NCBI RefSeq assembly: GCF_009727055.1
Contig: NC_052350.1
Coordinates: 17,984,650-18,048,649, forward strand
Reading direction: 5' to 3'
Source: Benincasa hispida
Lineage: Eukaryota; Streptophyta; Magnoliopsida; Cucurbitales; Cucurbitaceae
Length of the DNA stretch: 64,000 nt
Shown here: piece by piece, positions 36,900-49,000 of the stretch
Position numbering within the stretch: the first letter of the stretch is position 1
Layout: the number at the start of each line of letters is the position of its first letter
Notes under the pieces: generated by a model
What the model was told of the DNA's origin: nothing
What the model saw: the letters and a program-made list of their open reading frames with translations, nothing else
Databases searched by the model: none
Translations under genes and position numbers: made by a program

Positions 36900-37622
36900 T
36901 CTCATCCTTCTCAATTGTTGAAAGCACCTCGACGTAGTGGGAGGATTGTGATACAACCTGACTGCTACTTGGGTTTAACTAAAACTCACGTTGTCATACC
37001 AGATGATGGTATTGAGGATCCATTATCCTATAAACGGGCAATGAATGACGTAGACAAGGACCAATGGGTCAAATCCATAGGGTGTAAATGGATCTATAAA
37101 AGAAAGAGAGATGTAGCTGGAAAGGTACAGACCTTCAAAGCTAGACTTGTAGCAAAAGATTATACCTAGTGGGAATGAGTTGACTATGAGGAAATTTTTC
37201 TCCTGTTGCTATGCTTAAGTCTATAAGAATTCTCTTGTCTATAACCACATATTATGACTATGAGATATGACAAATAGATGTCAAGACTGCTTTTCTGAAT
37301 GACGATCTTTAAGAGAATATATTTATGTCTCAGTCCAAAGGGTTCATAGCCCGATGTCAGGAGCAAAAAGTTTGCAAGCTGAATCGATCCATTTATGAGT
37401 TGAAACAGGTATCCATATCTTGGAAGATTAGATTTGATACAGAGATCAAATCCTTTGATTTTGATCAAAACGTTGATGAACCCTGTATATACAAGAAAAT
37501 CATCAACAATAAAGTAGCTTTCTTAGTACTTTATAATGGATGATATCCTACTTATTGGAAATGATGTAGGGTACTATCCTACTCATTGAAAATGATATAG
37601 GGTACCTTACTGACATTAAGGA
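36900..37622 (+). pseudogene. Ty1-copia reverse transcriptase fragment, truncated by an LTR
   Basis: Copia pol relic. It begins with LKAPRRSGRI and GIEDPLSYKRAM, then reads into the RT domain (GCKWIYKRKRDVAGKVQTFK, ARLVAKDYT), stops, and continues in other frames with KVCKLNRSIYELKQ, DEPCIYKKI and DDILLIGND. The GNDxGY segment is locally duplicated (37549-37610). Homology ends at LTDIK, exactly where the LTR at 37623 begins, so RT is cut inside the domain. Inactive. Confidence 0.85.
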
Positions 37623-39576
37623 TATTGGGGTTAATGCCCTAAATCTCATAGGGTCCTATAGTTTGTAAACCTTGTATGAAAAAACTTGTATGTGATTAAT
37701 AATATTTGATATTTTATTCATTTTGTCTATGAAATATGTGATATTTTAGTTGCATTAACCACAAACCAATAAATTAACATCCAAGGTTATCGTTGTAACT
37801 TAAATATGTATGTGGAGACATACATATGGATCATGTTTAAGTGATAATCTAAATGGTCTGTAGTATATGGATAAGGTTGGATACCTTATCCTTGTGACAT
37901 TACGAGTATAACCCGATTTGTAGGTGTTACAAATGTTATAAATTGCTACAAATGATCTGATTCTGATCATTCATGTATTAGATATGCGAGCGGGGATATT
38001 CTATACAAAGAAGTTTGTATAAGACCGGACCATGAAATGTTTAGCCTCATTATATAACAACGTTCATATAGAGACTTACATTTCACTAAGATGACCATAG
38101 GAAACATGACATAAATCCTCAGTGAGTTGTGAGCTTCTACCTATGAGGGCGGTCTTTTGATTTGTATGGGTAAGAGTGGTCAGATCGCTGACTCAAACAA
38201 GCCTACCATTTTGGAGATTCGTCTAATTAGGGAGCTGGGAACACATTCACACAAGATGGAATTCACTCCTTCCCCAAAGCAGGGGTAAGTAGAAGAATTG
38301 TTCCCTTAAGAACTGATTTCGGGTCTTGAACAATGTGGTGCCACACCCTCTCCTGACCAAGAGAGGTTTAGTCATAGTAGGACTATGATTTATTGTTCAT
38401 TAGAGGAATTAGTGGTACTTAAGGAGTTAGATGTAATTACAGGGGCAAAACGGTAATTTGGCTCAACTGTACTTACGAGCAATTTGTGAAGGGTCATCAT
38501 ACTGTTGATTGGTTATATCCAATGGACACAGAAATATATCTGTAATGCAAAGAGTGCAGTTGTCGTTCTTTAGTGGAGTGCTCGACAGTTAACAGATGGT
38601 AGATAATGTAATTAAAGAGTTTAATTAATTATTCACGTACTGTTGGAGCTTCAAGCGACAGGTTCATAAGGTCCCCTTAGTAGCTCAAAAGGATTTAGTT
38701 GAGAATCAGTTTTTTGGTTAATTTGAATTGTTCAAATTAATAAGAGGGAATTTAATTATATATGATATAATTAAATTAATTAAATTATATATTATGATAT
38801 AATTGACATAATGTATTTGATACATTTTAGTTTAATTGAAGGAATAAATATTTAAATGTGATTCAAATATATTTTCTATGAATGAGATTCATAGTTGATA
38901 AATTTAATATAAATATGATTTATACTAAATGCCATAAAATAGAGAAAAATAACTATAGTTTATATTGTATATGATGCAATATTAAAACTATAGGTTATAA
39001 ATATAATATGATAAGTTCGTTTTCATATTTATTTATATTACTTATTATTTTGGATAATTAATCCATTTGTTCTCTCTAACCACCTTAATGGGTGGTTAAG
39101 CAAATTTTTTATGACAAATGGAATAAATAAAATATGATTTTTTTTAATAACTAATCTACACGAAAAAGGACAGAGCCTATACGATAGACTACACAATTGA
39201 GAAGCTTCTCTATACGATAGTGTTTCTTCTTAAATCATCTTTCTCCTCCAAATTCACAAACTCCCTACTAACGAAAATATCAGAGCTCACAACTCCTGGG
39301 TTCTCACCCCGAGTATACTGAAGGTTCCAAGTGGTGGTGTCTTTTTTTTGGTTCGTGAGATTCTTGAAGAAAGTCTTACAGGTTGTTGTGTTCGAGTTCA
39401 TGACAGTTCAGGGGATTTATGAGAAGAAGTGTTCTTCAAAGGTATAATCTCTTGAACTATATTTCTTGATAATGCATAATCTATATGTTTACTGTAAATT
39501 CATGTTTTCAATCTAAATGGAATTTGGATGATCCATTTCCGCTCAAGGATCTCTTTAAAATCGAGTTCCTTCAATA
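37623..39576 (+). mobile_element. Copia-type LTR, ~1.95 kb, followed by a PBS
   Basis: Starts TATTGGGGTTAATGCCCTAA and ends GAGTTCCTTCAATA. The ends TATTG...CAATA are inverted repeats. It is homologous to the LTR at 30406-32546 and to the two minus-strand LTRs. The primer binding site immediately follows, so it acts as a 5' LTR for the sequence to its right. Its left edge abuts a truncated RT gene, which implies insertion into, or recombination with, an older element. Confidence 0.82.
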
Positions 39577-39590
39577 GGTATCAAAGCCAG
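39577..39590 (+). other. Retrotransposon primer binding site (initiator Met tRNA type)
   Basis: GGTATCAAAGCCAG directly follows the LTR terminus. It matches the TGGTATCARAGC sequence complementary to the 3' end of plant initiator tRNA-Met used by Ty1-copia elements. Confidence 0.75.
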
Positions 39591-40002
39591 GTTGTAATTT
39601 TGATTCCAAATTCCATTTCGGTATTGAAATCATTTACAGTTTTGGTGGGTTTTTGTTTCTACATTGCGTTTAACTGTTAAATGTATGTGGATGGTTGTTG
39701 ATGGATGTTTCAGGATAGTAATCTCTATTTTGGCATTTGTAAGGGCCCCTGTGTTTTTGGGCATTTGCAATCGATTCTGTATTCGTTCGGTTTTGAGTCA
39801 TTCGTGAAGCTTCAGAAGAAAGGTTGCAGTGCGTTTCGATGGAGAAGACGAAACAGTGGCCGCATCGTGTTGCTACACTTAACGATCGTTTAGATTTTGC
39901 TATGCATTCGTGTAGAGTTTTCTGCACGATCGTGTTGCATTGGCTGCATGATCCCGTAGACGCTCGATGGGTAGATGATCACGGGGTATATGATACTCGA
40001 CG

Positions 40003-40230
40003 TAAGGCTTGCATGCTAAAAAATCGTGTAAACTATCATGCTCATCGCATAGTTAGTAGCTACACGATCGCATAGTATACGATACTCGACACTCGCTACA
40101 TGATCATATGGACTATCATGCTCATCGCATAGTCAGTAGTTACACGATCGCATGGTACGTGATACTCGATGCACGTTGCACGATCACATGGACTTTCATG
40201 CTCATCACATAGTCAAAACCTACGTGATCG
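40003..40230. repeat. Tandem repeat, ~78-bp unit with CACGATCGCATxGT core
   Basis: Roughly three units, each containing ACTATCATGCTCATCGCATA, then TAGTTACACGATCGCAT, then TATACGATACTCGA. It is the most regular of the CGATCG arrays and lies in the leader downstream of a copia-type LTR. Confidence 0.8.
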
Positions 40231-40530
40231 CTTTTACACGATCGTCTATACTCGACGCTCATTACTCGACGATCAGGAGTTTGCTACACGATCAAACTGC
40301 AAGGGTTCTTGGTGGAGCGGTCCAAGGCGAGCGATTCAAGACCCGATTCACTTGTTCCGAATCGGTGGACTCAGCTTTTGTAATAGTTTAGCCTTTTAAT
40401 TTTCGATTTTGAGATTAACTATCCTGGTCCATCAACTTTATTTAAATATGCATATGATATATGTTTATTTTATATGCCATAATGTATGTCATATAGTTTT
40501 AAAACCCACCATAAGTTATGCATTTATTTT

Positions 40531-40686
40531 CATGCATCATTTTATATTATAAGTGTTATAATATATTACTATGCATGATTCAATTACATAAAGCATACTC
40601 ATGCATCATATAATAGAAGAGTAATATATGAATACATGCATTATAGCATATTCATGCATCATTTGTATTATAAATGTTATAATATA
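40531..40686. repeat. Direct repeat of ~35 bp (CATGCATCATTT...GTTATAATATA)
   Basis: CATGCATCATTTTATATTAT at 40531 and CATGCATCATTTGTATTATA at 40653 begin two ~35-bp copies, with further isolated CATGCAT motifs between them. It lies in the copia leader. Confidence 0.75.
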
Positions 40687-42062
40687 AAGTTGAATGTTTG
40701 TATGAAATGTATACTATAGTTTAGTTCATTACTTGTTTATATAAAAGTTATATATTAGTAATGAATGAATATTGCATGAAGCATGACACTACCTTAGGTT
40801 AATTTCTAATTGTTATAAATAACTTATGTATGTCTAGTTTGCAATGTTAGTTTTAATTGTTTCATTTCTTATAAGTATTATGATAAATGAAATTAAAATT
40901 AAAATCAATATTAAAGAGTTGCATGCAAACCTTAGGCTTTAATCATTTTTTAAAAGTGTTTTCAAATTTGATTGAGATAGTCCTAAGATCACATTTCTAA
41001 TAAGATTAGAAATCTAAGTTCAATCTTTTAAATCGATTTAATAGGATCAAATTGATTCCTAACAAAGATTAAATATGTAACAAATGTACCTATGAGGGAC
41101 CTTTTGTCTAAGGCTGGTTCTGGCTAGGCTGGGGTATTTAAGTCGATGGAAACGTCGCACCCCTACCTAAAAACCTCTAGAAAGGTGAATTAAATAGATT
41201 TGTTACATGCATGTAAATTTAATGAAAATCTGTTAAAGAGTCTAATAAGACTTAAATCAAAGTTTTTTAATCATCAAAAGCAAGTGTTGTTTTTTAGCAA
41301 ATTAAACAAACCACTTAGATAAAATCAATAGCCAGATTTTCTAAGTTAATGAACCCTAGGTAGAACATTTAGTTGGAGGAAAATGGAGTATATGATACTT
41401 CACTTTAACCTCTACACATTTCTCCCTATAAGTTCACACTGTGAGATTTACCTTCGGCCTCAAGGCACCATGGGTATCTTCTATGGGTAGCATTTAGGTA
41501 GGTCAATACTAAGGTGAATGGAGAGAATGTTCATAGTAAGTGGGAGTGGGACGTGTGACAACATATCCCTTGGTCTCTCTCATTAGGTTGGATAAAGTTT
41601 TATGCATCGACTCATGATATCGTGGGTGTCCCCTTAAAGGATGGCAGTTTTGCATAACACTTTATTTTATCTCCAGAAATGGATAGGGTTGCTTTAGTCT
41701 CTTGTCCTAATCGATTTTTTCCTAAGGTTGGCTCATTAGAGCGAGACTCTAGGACCTAAAATGAGGGGTTACACTTACACATAATTGTTAAGGATGTTAA
41801 CAAATTCTGGACCGAACAATGGTGACTATTAGATTCATTTGCAAGGAGTTGTTTCCATCTAATTGTTGAGAATGTCTCATTTTAGTGAAGGGGCACTTGA
41901 TCACCTTACAGTGACTTTTGTCCTGCCTCACTGAAGCATCATTGCAAAATAGATGTAACTTAGGGTATACTAAACTATTTTACTAAAACATGATTGGTTT
42001 TATAAAACTGGTTTAATGCAAGCAGACTTAATTAAGTTTGTTATGTTTCAGCAATTATATTA

Positions 42063-42357
42063 TAGCTACTGCAACTTTTAGCTTACTTGTCGCTGACAAA
42101 CTAACTGGCAAGAACTACGCTAGTTAGAAAAATACAATTAACACGATTTCATCGTCAATGATCTCAGATTCGTCCTCACGGAGGAGTGTCCTCCCATTCC
42201 AGCTCCTACTGCTCCTTGAAATGTTCAAGAGGCATACGAGCATGGACAAAGGCGAACGAGAAGGCACGAGCGTACAACTTGGCCAGCCTTAATAAAATTT
42301 TGGCCAAGAAGCATGAGTCCATGGTCACTGCACGTGAGATTATGGAGTCCCTGAGGG
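42063..42357 (+). pseudogene. Ty1-copia gag fragment
   Basis: N-terminal part of a copia gag: FSLLVADKLTGKNYAS, then a stop where the family has Trp (TAG for TGG), then VNDLRFVLTEECPPIPAP and WTKANEKARAYNLASLNKIL, AKKHESMVTAREIMESL after frameshifts. Homology stops after MESL, so the rest of gag-pol is missing. It follows the leader of the 37623-39576 LTR on the same strand and fits as that element's gag. Confidence 0.75.
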
Positions 42358-43898
42358 GCCGCCGAGAAGAAGAAAAAGAGAGAGGAGGAAGAAAGGAGAA
42401 AGAAACGAGGGTCCAACAATTTTCTCTTAAAAAAAATTCAATGGACACATGGGTACAAAACCCTAGGGTATGCATGGGAAAGATACATAAAAACCTAGGT
42501 TTATTTTATTATTATTATTATTTTAATTTTCGAAACCTTCATAAATAAGGCATGGGTCTATATGACATTTGGGCATGATTATTTTGAAAAATCTTGGCCT
42601 GTTAGGCTATTTATGAAAAGAAATGGTGGGTGTATGTCATTAGTGTAATTAGGCCTATAAAAAATTTAAATTTAAAGACATTTATAAAATATATGACCCA
42701 AATTCGATTTTTTTAAGGTAAGAATCTCAAAATAAAATGGTATGTTGGGCTAGTTCCTCGGGCCTTTGGGTGAAGGGAATGAGATTTTTTTTTTTTTTTT
42801 TAATTTTTTATTCTTGAAGATAGGGAAATGAGACTTGATTCTTTTCTAAGGCAGACATGTGATTTCGTCTTTCTAGTGACTTTTTATTTTGAATTTTTTA
42901 AAAGAAAAGTGACATGTTTTTCATTACTTGCTAAAATCATGAAAAATTGTGAACTACAAATTTAATGAATACAAGAGCAATTTCATACCTTCCTACTGTA
43001 ATGTTTGGTTAAAATCCTTTTATAATTAAAATCTTTTATATTTGGTTACATTTTACAAAAATGATTTTAATCACAATTCAGAAATTATTTCATTTAAAGG
43101 TAATTTAAAAGCAATTCTACAAGTAATGGCAGTGATTCTAAAGTATTTTTTGTCAATCATTTTAGTAAAATTGCCTTTTGAATAACAACTTTGTCATCTT
43201 TTCCTAAGCACAAACAATTTCATCATTCAAAATTAAACTTTTGTACGACCTTGTGAAGTTTTATAAGACTAACAGATTGTACAGTTGAATTTGAAGGATA
43301 ATTTTCTTCTTTCAAAGATCAAAAGCGGTCTAAAGCTTATAACTAAAGTGTTGGAAGTGCAACTAAAGTACCACATTAGTTAGATAAACAGGATATCAAG
43401 AGTATATAAACGAGAGCAACTATTTTCAACCGTACACAACTTTTTGGACAAAACAAAAAATAAAACTATAAAAACTTATATCCAAAATGGAAAATATTAT
43501 ATATTATTATGGAGATAAGCTAAGGGCGTGGTCCCTTACCTAAAGGAATCAATATCTCATCTCACTTATAAAACTAAAAACTTCAAAACAATATGGGATG
43601 GGATACAAAATTCAGTAACAAAACAGACAACTGTATTTCACTCCAGATTTAGAGGCAAATGAACAAGTACTTTGATACATTTCTGCTAAGGACATGCTCC
43701 ACTCCCGTCATTTTTTTGATTTATATACAGTATAGCATCTGACCTATACATTTTATACAGTCTATGAACTAAAATCCAGTCAAGAAAATCAAACGCACAC
43801 TAAATCAGAATCATCAACCAAACTCACAGTCAAAACCAAAACTTTTGTTAAACTTTATGGATGTAGGCTGACAAGGTAGAAGATAACACAATGCTTGA
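42358..43898. other. Intergenic DNA and 3' UTR of the downstream minus-strand gene
   Basis: No gene is supported. A poly(T) run lies at about 42786-42802. The part nearest 43898 is probably the 3' UTR of the DUF593 gene; the poly(A) site cannot be placed. Confidence 0.5.
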
Positions 43899-45286
43899 TC
43901 AAAACCAACAGTGCAGCATTGCCTGTCCATTCAAAAAAATGGTCTTGTTTCAGTAAATTTTCAGCACATATTATTAATGGAAGCCTTGACTAATGAAAAG
44001 GGAAAGAAGAAAACAGCATATACCTCTTGCAGAAGATCGAACAACGAGTTCTTCTGTGCAGGACCCTGCTTGATTTGCAAACTTTTCATCTCAGATTGAA
44101 TAGAATTCAGCTGTTCTTGTATCTCCTTCAGCAGCTCCCCTACCCCTGAACCAGTAATCTCTTGCCTTGCACTAGTTTTATTTTGTTCAAGCTTCTCTAT
44201 TATGTGACAAAGTTGTTGAAAAGGTTGAGACTCGGCAACAATTTCATCAATTTGTTGACGAGCAGGAATCGTGCCAGAGCCTATAGCTTTTCCTCTCCTT
44301 AGTTTTGATGATTTGTTCTTCTGATTTTTGCAACTAGAAGCTTTCTTTGCCCTGGTTTGCTCATCTTTATGGTGCAGTTTGAATGGTTCAGTCGGCACTG
44401 GATCTGGATTTCCTAGTCCATTTTCGCCTTCAAAAATCAACTTTTTCTGAAGTTGGATTCGATTTTGACAAGCTTTAAAATCCAGGTTAGCCTCTGGGAT
44501 CTCAAAAATATCTTGAACACTTGAAGAACTAGAACATTTCGGGCTTACATCAGGTTTAACTCCTCTTAACTCATCAGGTTTATCTTGAATGCTTGAGGGG
44601 CAAACAACAAACCCAACATTCAAACTTTCAGATCTATCTTCACTACTTCCTTTAGAATCAGATATCTCTTTTATTTGTTCATCTAACATCTCAATCTGTT
44701 CCCACGAGCAATGGTTAGGACGTTCCTCAATACTCGGGTGGTAGCAATCAGGTTTAAGAATCTCATATGTCTCCGTTTCTGCAGCGTCTTCTCTGTCATA
44801 CAATTCATCAAATTGAGTCGGAGGAGGCAAAGACCTTGCTCTTCTCACCTTGCCACTTACACCAAATTCTCCATTAGAGACCAAATCCTTCTTTTGAAGT
44901 AGAAATTGATCAGCAAATTTAGGTTCACAAGGACCTAAATCAGGGCAACCCAAGCTCAAGAGTTTATACCTATAAGCCTGAACTTGAAATTCAAGAGAAG
45001 CAATTTCCATTTCTTTTTGAAGTATCATTTCTTCAAGACCAGTGAGATGCTCTTCAGCATGACAAATTTTTTCCTCTGCCATTCTCTGATATTGACTTGC
45101 TTCCATCTTCATAGCAGCTTTTTCTTCTTGCAAACGCAGAATCATTGATAAAGCTTCACTTGCTGCAGAAGCTGAGGCTTCTCTTTCTTTATCAAGCTCT
45201 AAATAAAGCTTCTGTAGAAGCTGTTGTCCAGTTCCGAGTGCTTCTTTTACACCTTTTATCTCAGTTTCTGAACCACTTTCAGCCAT
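43899..45286 (-). CDS. GTD-binding (DUF593) coiled-coil protein, myosin XI-binding type (exons 45286-44024 and 43922-43899)
   Basis: 428-residue protein of the plant GTD-binding family, whose members bind the globular tail of class XI myosins and act as cargo adaptors. The family domain is at about residues 18-113: QLLQKLYLELDKEREASASA, ASEALSMILRLQEEKAAMKM, then EKICHAEEHL and EMEIASLEFQVQAYRYKLLS. The middle is acidic and low in structure; a second coiled coil follows near 370-415. There is no transmembrane segment or signal peptide, unlike membrane-anchored MyoB members. The coding frame runs to a GT donor at 44023. After a 101-bp intron a 24-nt exon encodes AMLHCWF and a stop, giving the C-terminus LFDLLQEAMLHCWF. 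The frame is open upstream to a TTG at 45376, but 45286 is the first ATG and starts MAESGSETEI. Function as an adaptor is family inference. Confidence 0.9.
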
Positions 45287-46030
45287 TGCAGTCTCCCTTT
45301 CAGATACAACCAGCAAGAACTTTATAAATTTTTCTCTTAGCAAACAAATACCCCCGGATTCTGCTAACCCAAACAATCCTCAACCTCAGACCGAGACAGG
45401 CCGATCTAAAATCCCCAGAATCATAAATACAAAAGAAAATGGACATCAGAAAAGATTTGTAGAAAGGGTATCGTTAGAAAACTCCATAAAAATCAAACAC
45501 TCAAAACGATTTACCAAAATCAGGCTAAAGGGGTTTACAAGTATCAACGTTTTTGTTAAATGGGTTGATTAATTTCCACCATTTTGTTAATGATATCCCA
45601 GAAACAAGCTAAAGGGGATGATTAATTTCAACCTTTTTGTTAATGATTTCCCAGAAACAGACTAATGGGGTCAAATTAATTTCAACCTTTCTGTTAATGA
45701 TTTACCATAAACAGATTAAAGGGGTTTTTAGTTTCACCGATTTTGTTAATGATTTCGAATAAACAGACAAAAGGGGTTTAAAGTTTTTTAGCAAAAAGAT
45801 CTCTGCAAAACACACAAAAATGAAAAACCGCCATGAAAGAGAAGAACAAGAAGATGAACTCACCTGGTAATGAAGACAGGGATTGCAGCGAATTTCGGAG
45901 GGAAACCAAGTCGAAAAATTAAAGAGAAGAAGAAAGAAAGAAGAGGAAAAAATACAAAATATGAAGCCAAATCAGAGTCCACACATTCATTGAATGAGAA
46001 AATGGCGTTTTTGGACGCTACAGATCAGAG
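45287..46030 (-). promoter_or_regulatory. 5' UTR with leader intron and promoter-proximal region of the DUF593 gene
   Basis: On the minus strand a consensus donor CCAG|GTGAGT ends a probable non-coding first exon at 45864. The leader intron would run from 45863 to an acceptor such as GGTTAGCAG just right of 45355 or GGGATTTTAG near 45405. I cannot choose between them. The first exon probably begins within about 45865-46030. Confidence 0.5.
45527..45790. repeat. Minisatellite in leader intron, ~58-60 bp unit, 4-5 copies
   Basis: Each unit contains RYTAAWGGGGTxxA, TTAATTTCAACCTTTxTGTT and AATGATTTCCCAGAAACA. It lies entirely inside the predicted 5' UTR intron of the DUF593 gene. Confidence 0.85.
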
Positions 46031-49000
46031 GAAGGAGTGATCGATTGGATACGGACAAGCGTGAGATTTGCAACAAAAACTGATACCCACAATTTAAAAC
46101 AGAAAAAAAAAAAAAAAAATGTTTACATATTTTTAAAGTATTTGAAATTTAAACAAAAATGGATTGAAAAAAAGAAAAAAGAAATGGGATTTTTTTTGTT
46201 AGTCCCCACGGGCCAACGGCATTGCTTCGCTTTATAAGCAAAAGTAAGCTTGTATTGAGTAATTTTAAAATTGCTACCACACGCGTTTCTAAGACACATC
46301 AACATTATGATATGACAAAGTCTAGCAAAATAATGACACCATTTTTAATTTGAGTCGGAGTTAAGTTACCTTATGAAATTATAATAACCTATTTATAAAG
46401 ACAATAAATAAGATTCTATTTAATCATAATTTGAGCCTCATTTTGTAATTATTTATTTTTTTAAAAAAAGAAAATTAAACTTATAAACGTATATCTAATT
46501 TTTACTAACATTTTTTTTTAAAAAAGCCCGATATTGAAAATTAAAAAAATATTTTTCTAAAACTTGATTTTATTTGTAGAATTTACTAAAAAATTGAGTC
46601 ATTTACTTAAAAGAAAAATGCTAATCATTAAGAAATTTAAAGGAAATATGCTTAATTTTCAAAAACCAAATAGTTATTAAATGGGTTTTTGGTGTTTAAT
46701 TTTTGGTTTTTGAAATTTAATTCTTTTTCTTCACAAGTATGATTTAAATCTTTCTTAAGTAAAAGAGTCGAATTCTCGATTAACTTTTTTTTAAAAAAAA
46801 AATTAACTACTTTTTTTTCTAAATTCGGTTTAGATTTTGAAAATAAAAAAATTAATATAAAAGTAGAAAATAAAATAAAAAAATTAGAGGCAAAAAATAT
46901 TTATAGGCTTTTTCTTTTTCTTATTGAGGATGTTGATTAAATTTGGTTGGCTCAATCATTAGTTGACATTTTTCTTATTTCAGCTCAAATCTACTTTCAT
47001 TTTTACCTATTTTTATTAGTATTTTCTCGCATTTAATCTATTTTGTTATGTTCAATTTTATCACAACAACAAAACAAATAAGAAGTGTATTGAATTTTGA
47101 AAATGATTAAGACGTTAGTCTAAAGAAATTAGTCTCTATTTTTGCATTATTTTTATATCTAAATAGTACTAAAATTTATAACGTTACGTATGTGGTCCTA
47201 GAAATTCAATATATTGAAATTTTTTCATCTTAAGAAAAAAAAGCTATAATCATAAATAGAATGGACAATTATATAAAAAAGTATCAACAATTAGTTGAAT
47301 TTCCTTTTTCTTAAAAAAAAAAAAGATATGACATTATAAATGTTAGATTTGAATATTTAGTTTTCAGAAGTTATTTGTATCCTAAATTTCAATATCCAAT
47401 GTTTAAAATGTTATCCAAGTCATAATTTTTATTAAGAATGGCATAGTAATTGGAATTACAACTTTGTCACTATTAGAGAATTAAAGGTCGATAGATTAGA
47501 AGGTGGGGAAAGTTGTTTAAGAAAGAAAGAAAAAAGTTGTTGCCATTAATTTCAATACAAAGTTAATATGTGATATGCACTCAATTTGTAAAAGTGGAGA
47601 GTGATATTTTTAGGTGGAAAATAAGCAAAAGTGCTGTCTTATCTTGAAAAGCAAACGCGGCAGCTCCCCCACAAAAGGCTTTTTTTATATATATATATAT
47701 ATTTTTTTTCTCCCTTTAATTTTTTTTTAATTAATTTAGTACTTTTTCTCTTATTATTATTATTATTATAGTATTGATTTTGTTATTCTACTTCATACTC
47801 TTCAAGGATTAAAATTTCGAAGTCAGTGGAAATATCGAGGTATCAATTTTATAAAAAAAAATATTGATGAAAATATCGATAAAATATTGACATCGATGAA
47901 AATTGCTCTATAATATTGTAAAGAAAATATTTCACAGATAGAAAAAAAATCAAACTATTTATAAAAATAGCAAAAAAAAAAAACATTGATAGATTTGTAT
48001 CCATTTTTATCACTGATAGTACCAATGATAGACTTCTACCAATTTCTATTACTGATAGATTTTTATGAGCGTTTATCAATGATAGCCTTGTATTAGTTTC
48101 CATCATTGATAAGCGGTGATTGACTCTATCAACATCTATCTGTGAAAAACATTGATAACAATGTCTATCATAGTTATGATTAAATTTTACTATTTGTTTA
48201 AATATTTTCCTTTATTTTTCTATTTTTGAAAATCTGCCTATTATAAATATACAAAATAAGAAAATATATTTATTTTAATAAATAAACATTTTATACTCTA
48301 TCAAGTTAAAATGTCTATTATTTATATTATTTTTATATTAGTATCATTTTGTTGCTTATTTTAAATGAGATATGAATTTTTTGTCTACGATATAATGAAA
48401 ATGTCGATTCACTTTTTATGTTAATGTCAAATTTATGGAGATATAGAAATATTGATGGAGATATTGACATGACATAAATTTAATACCATGGAATTAATAA
48501 ACATAACTACATTACACTATTAAATAATGTCATTTTATATCAATTTTCTTCTTAAGAGCCCTATGATTTCTATTAGGAAATAGATATTGATTCTTGAACA
48601 ATTTTTTTTTTTTTTGTTAACTTATAAAAATTTAATTTAAAGTTATGTTTTTTTTTTCTTTTTTTAAAATTCAGGATCAGGTCAATGTGTCAAGTTGCAA
48701 AATATACCATACACTAGTTTTGTCCATGTTAGTTATTTTTATGTATAAAAAAATTGTTAGCTATATTTATATTAATTTTAATGATAGAAATTTTCTAAAT
48801 TATTTTTTAAAAATACATAATCGGTAAATACTTTAGATATGTTTCAAATATGTAAACTGGTAATATATAATATCAAATAATTTTATACAATCTATCAACT
48901 AATAGACCTATATAAATTTAATTTAAAGGCTTACTTTTTTTTTTTTTTTGGTAAATTCAATTAAGTTAAGTGAGGTGCTTGTTTTCCTGCCGAAAACGGA

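Larger units (their letters stand above)
39591..42060 (+). mobile_element. Long non-coding leader of the copia element, repeat-rich
   Basis: About 2.5 kb separates the PBS from the gag relic. It holds a CGATCG-rich array (about 39880-40290), a duplicated ATGCATCAT block and unannotated sequence to 42060. Short overlapping frames at 39670-40399 cover the array in several frames on both strands and are best explained by the repeats, not genes. Confidence 0.55.

Noticed and set aside
39824..40399. Overlapping open frames on the CGATCG array
   Set aside because: Several frames are open at once because of the repeat; none has a domain.
42186..42548. 120-aa frame as a gene
   Set aside because: Only the KANEKARAYNLASLNKILAK part is meaningful; it is copia gag in a shifted frame, and the remainder is repeat sequence.
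43961..44023. C-terminal tail of the DUF593 frame (VYAVFFFPFSL...)
   Set aside because: It begins at a GT donor and reads into intron sequence; splicing to 43922 gives a better C-terminus.
45287..45376. N-terminal extension of the DUF593 protein (frame open to 45376)
   Set aside because: The upstream start is TTG, there is no ATG in the extension, and the region looks like UTR next to a leader intron. The first ATG is 45286.
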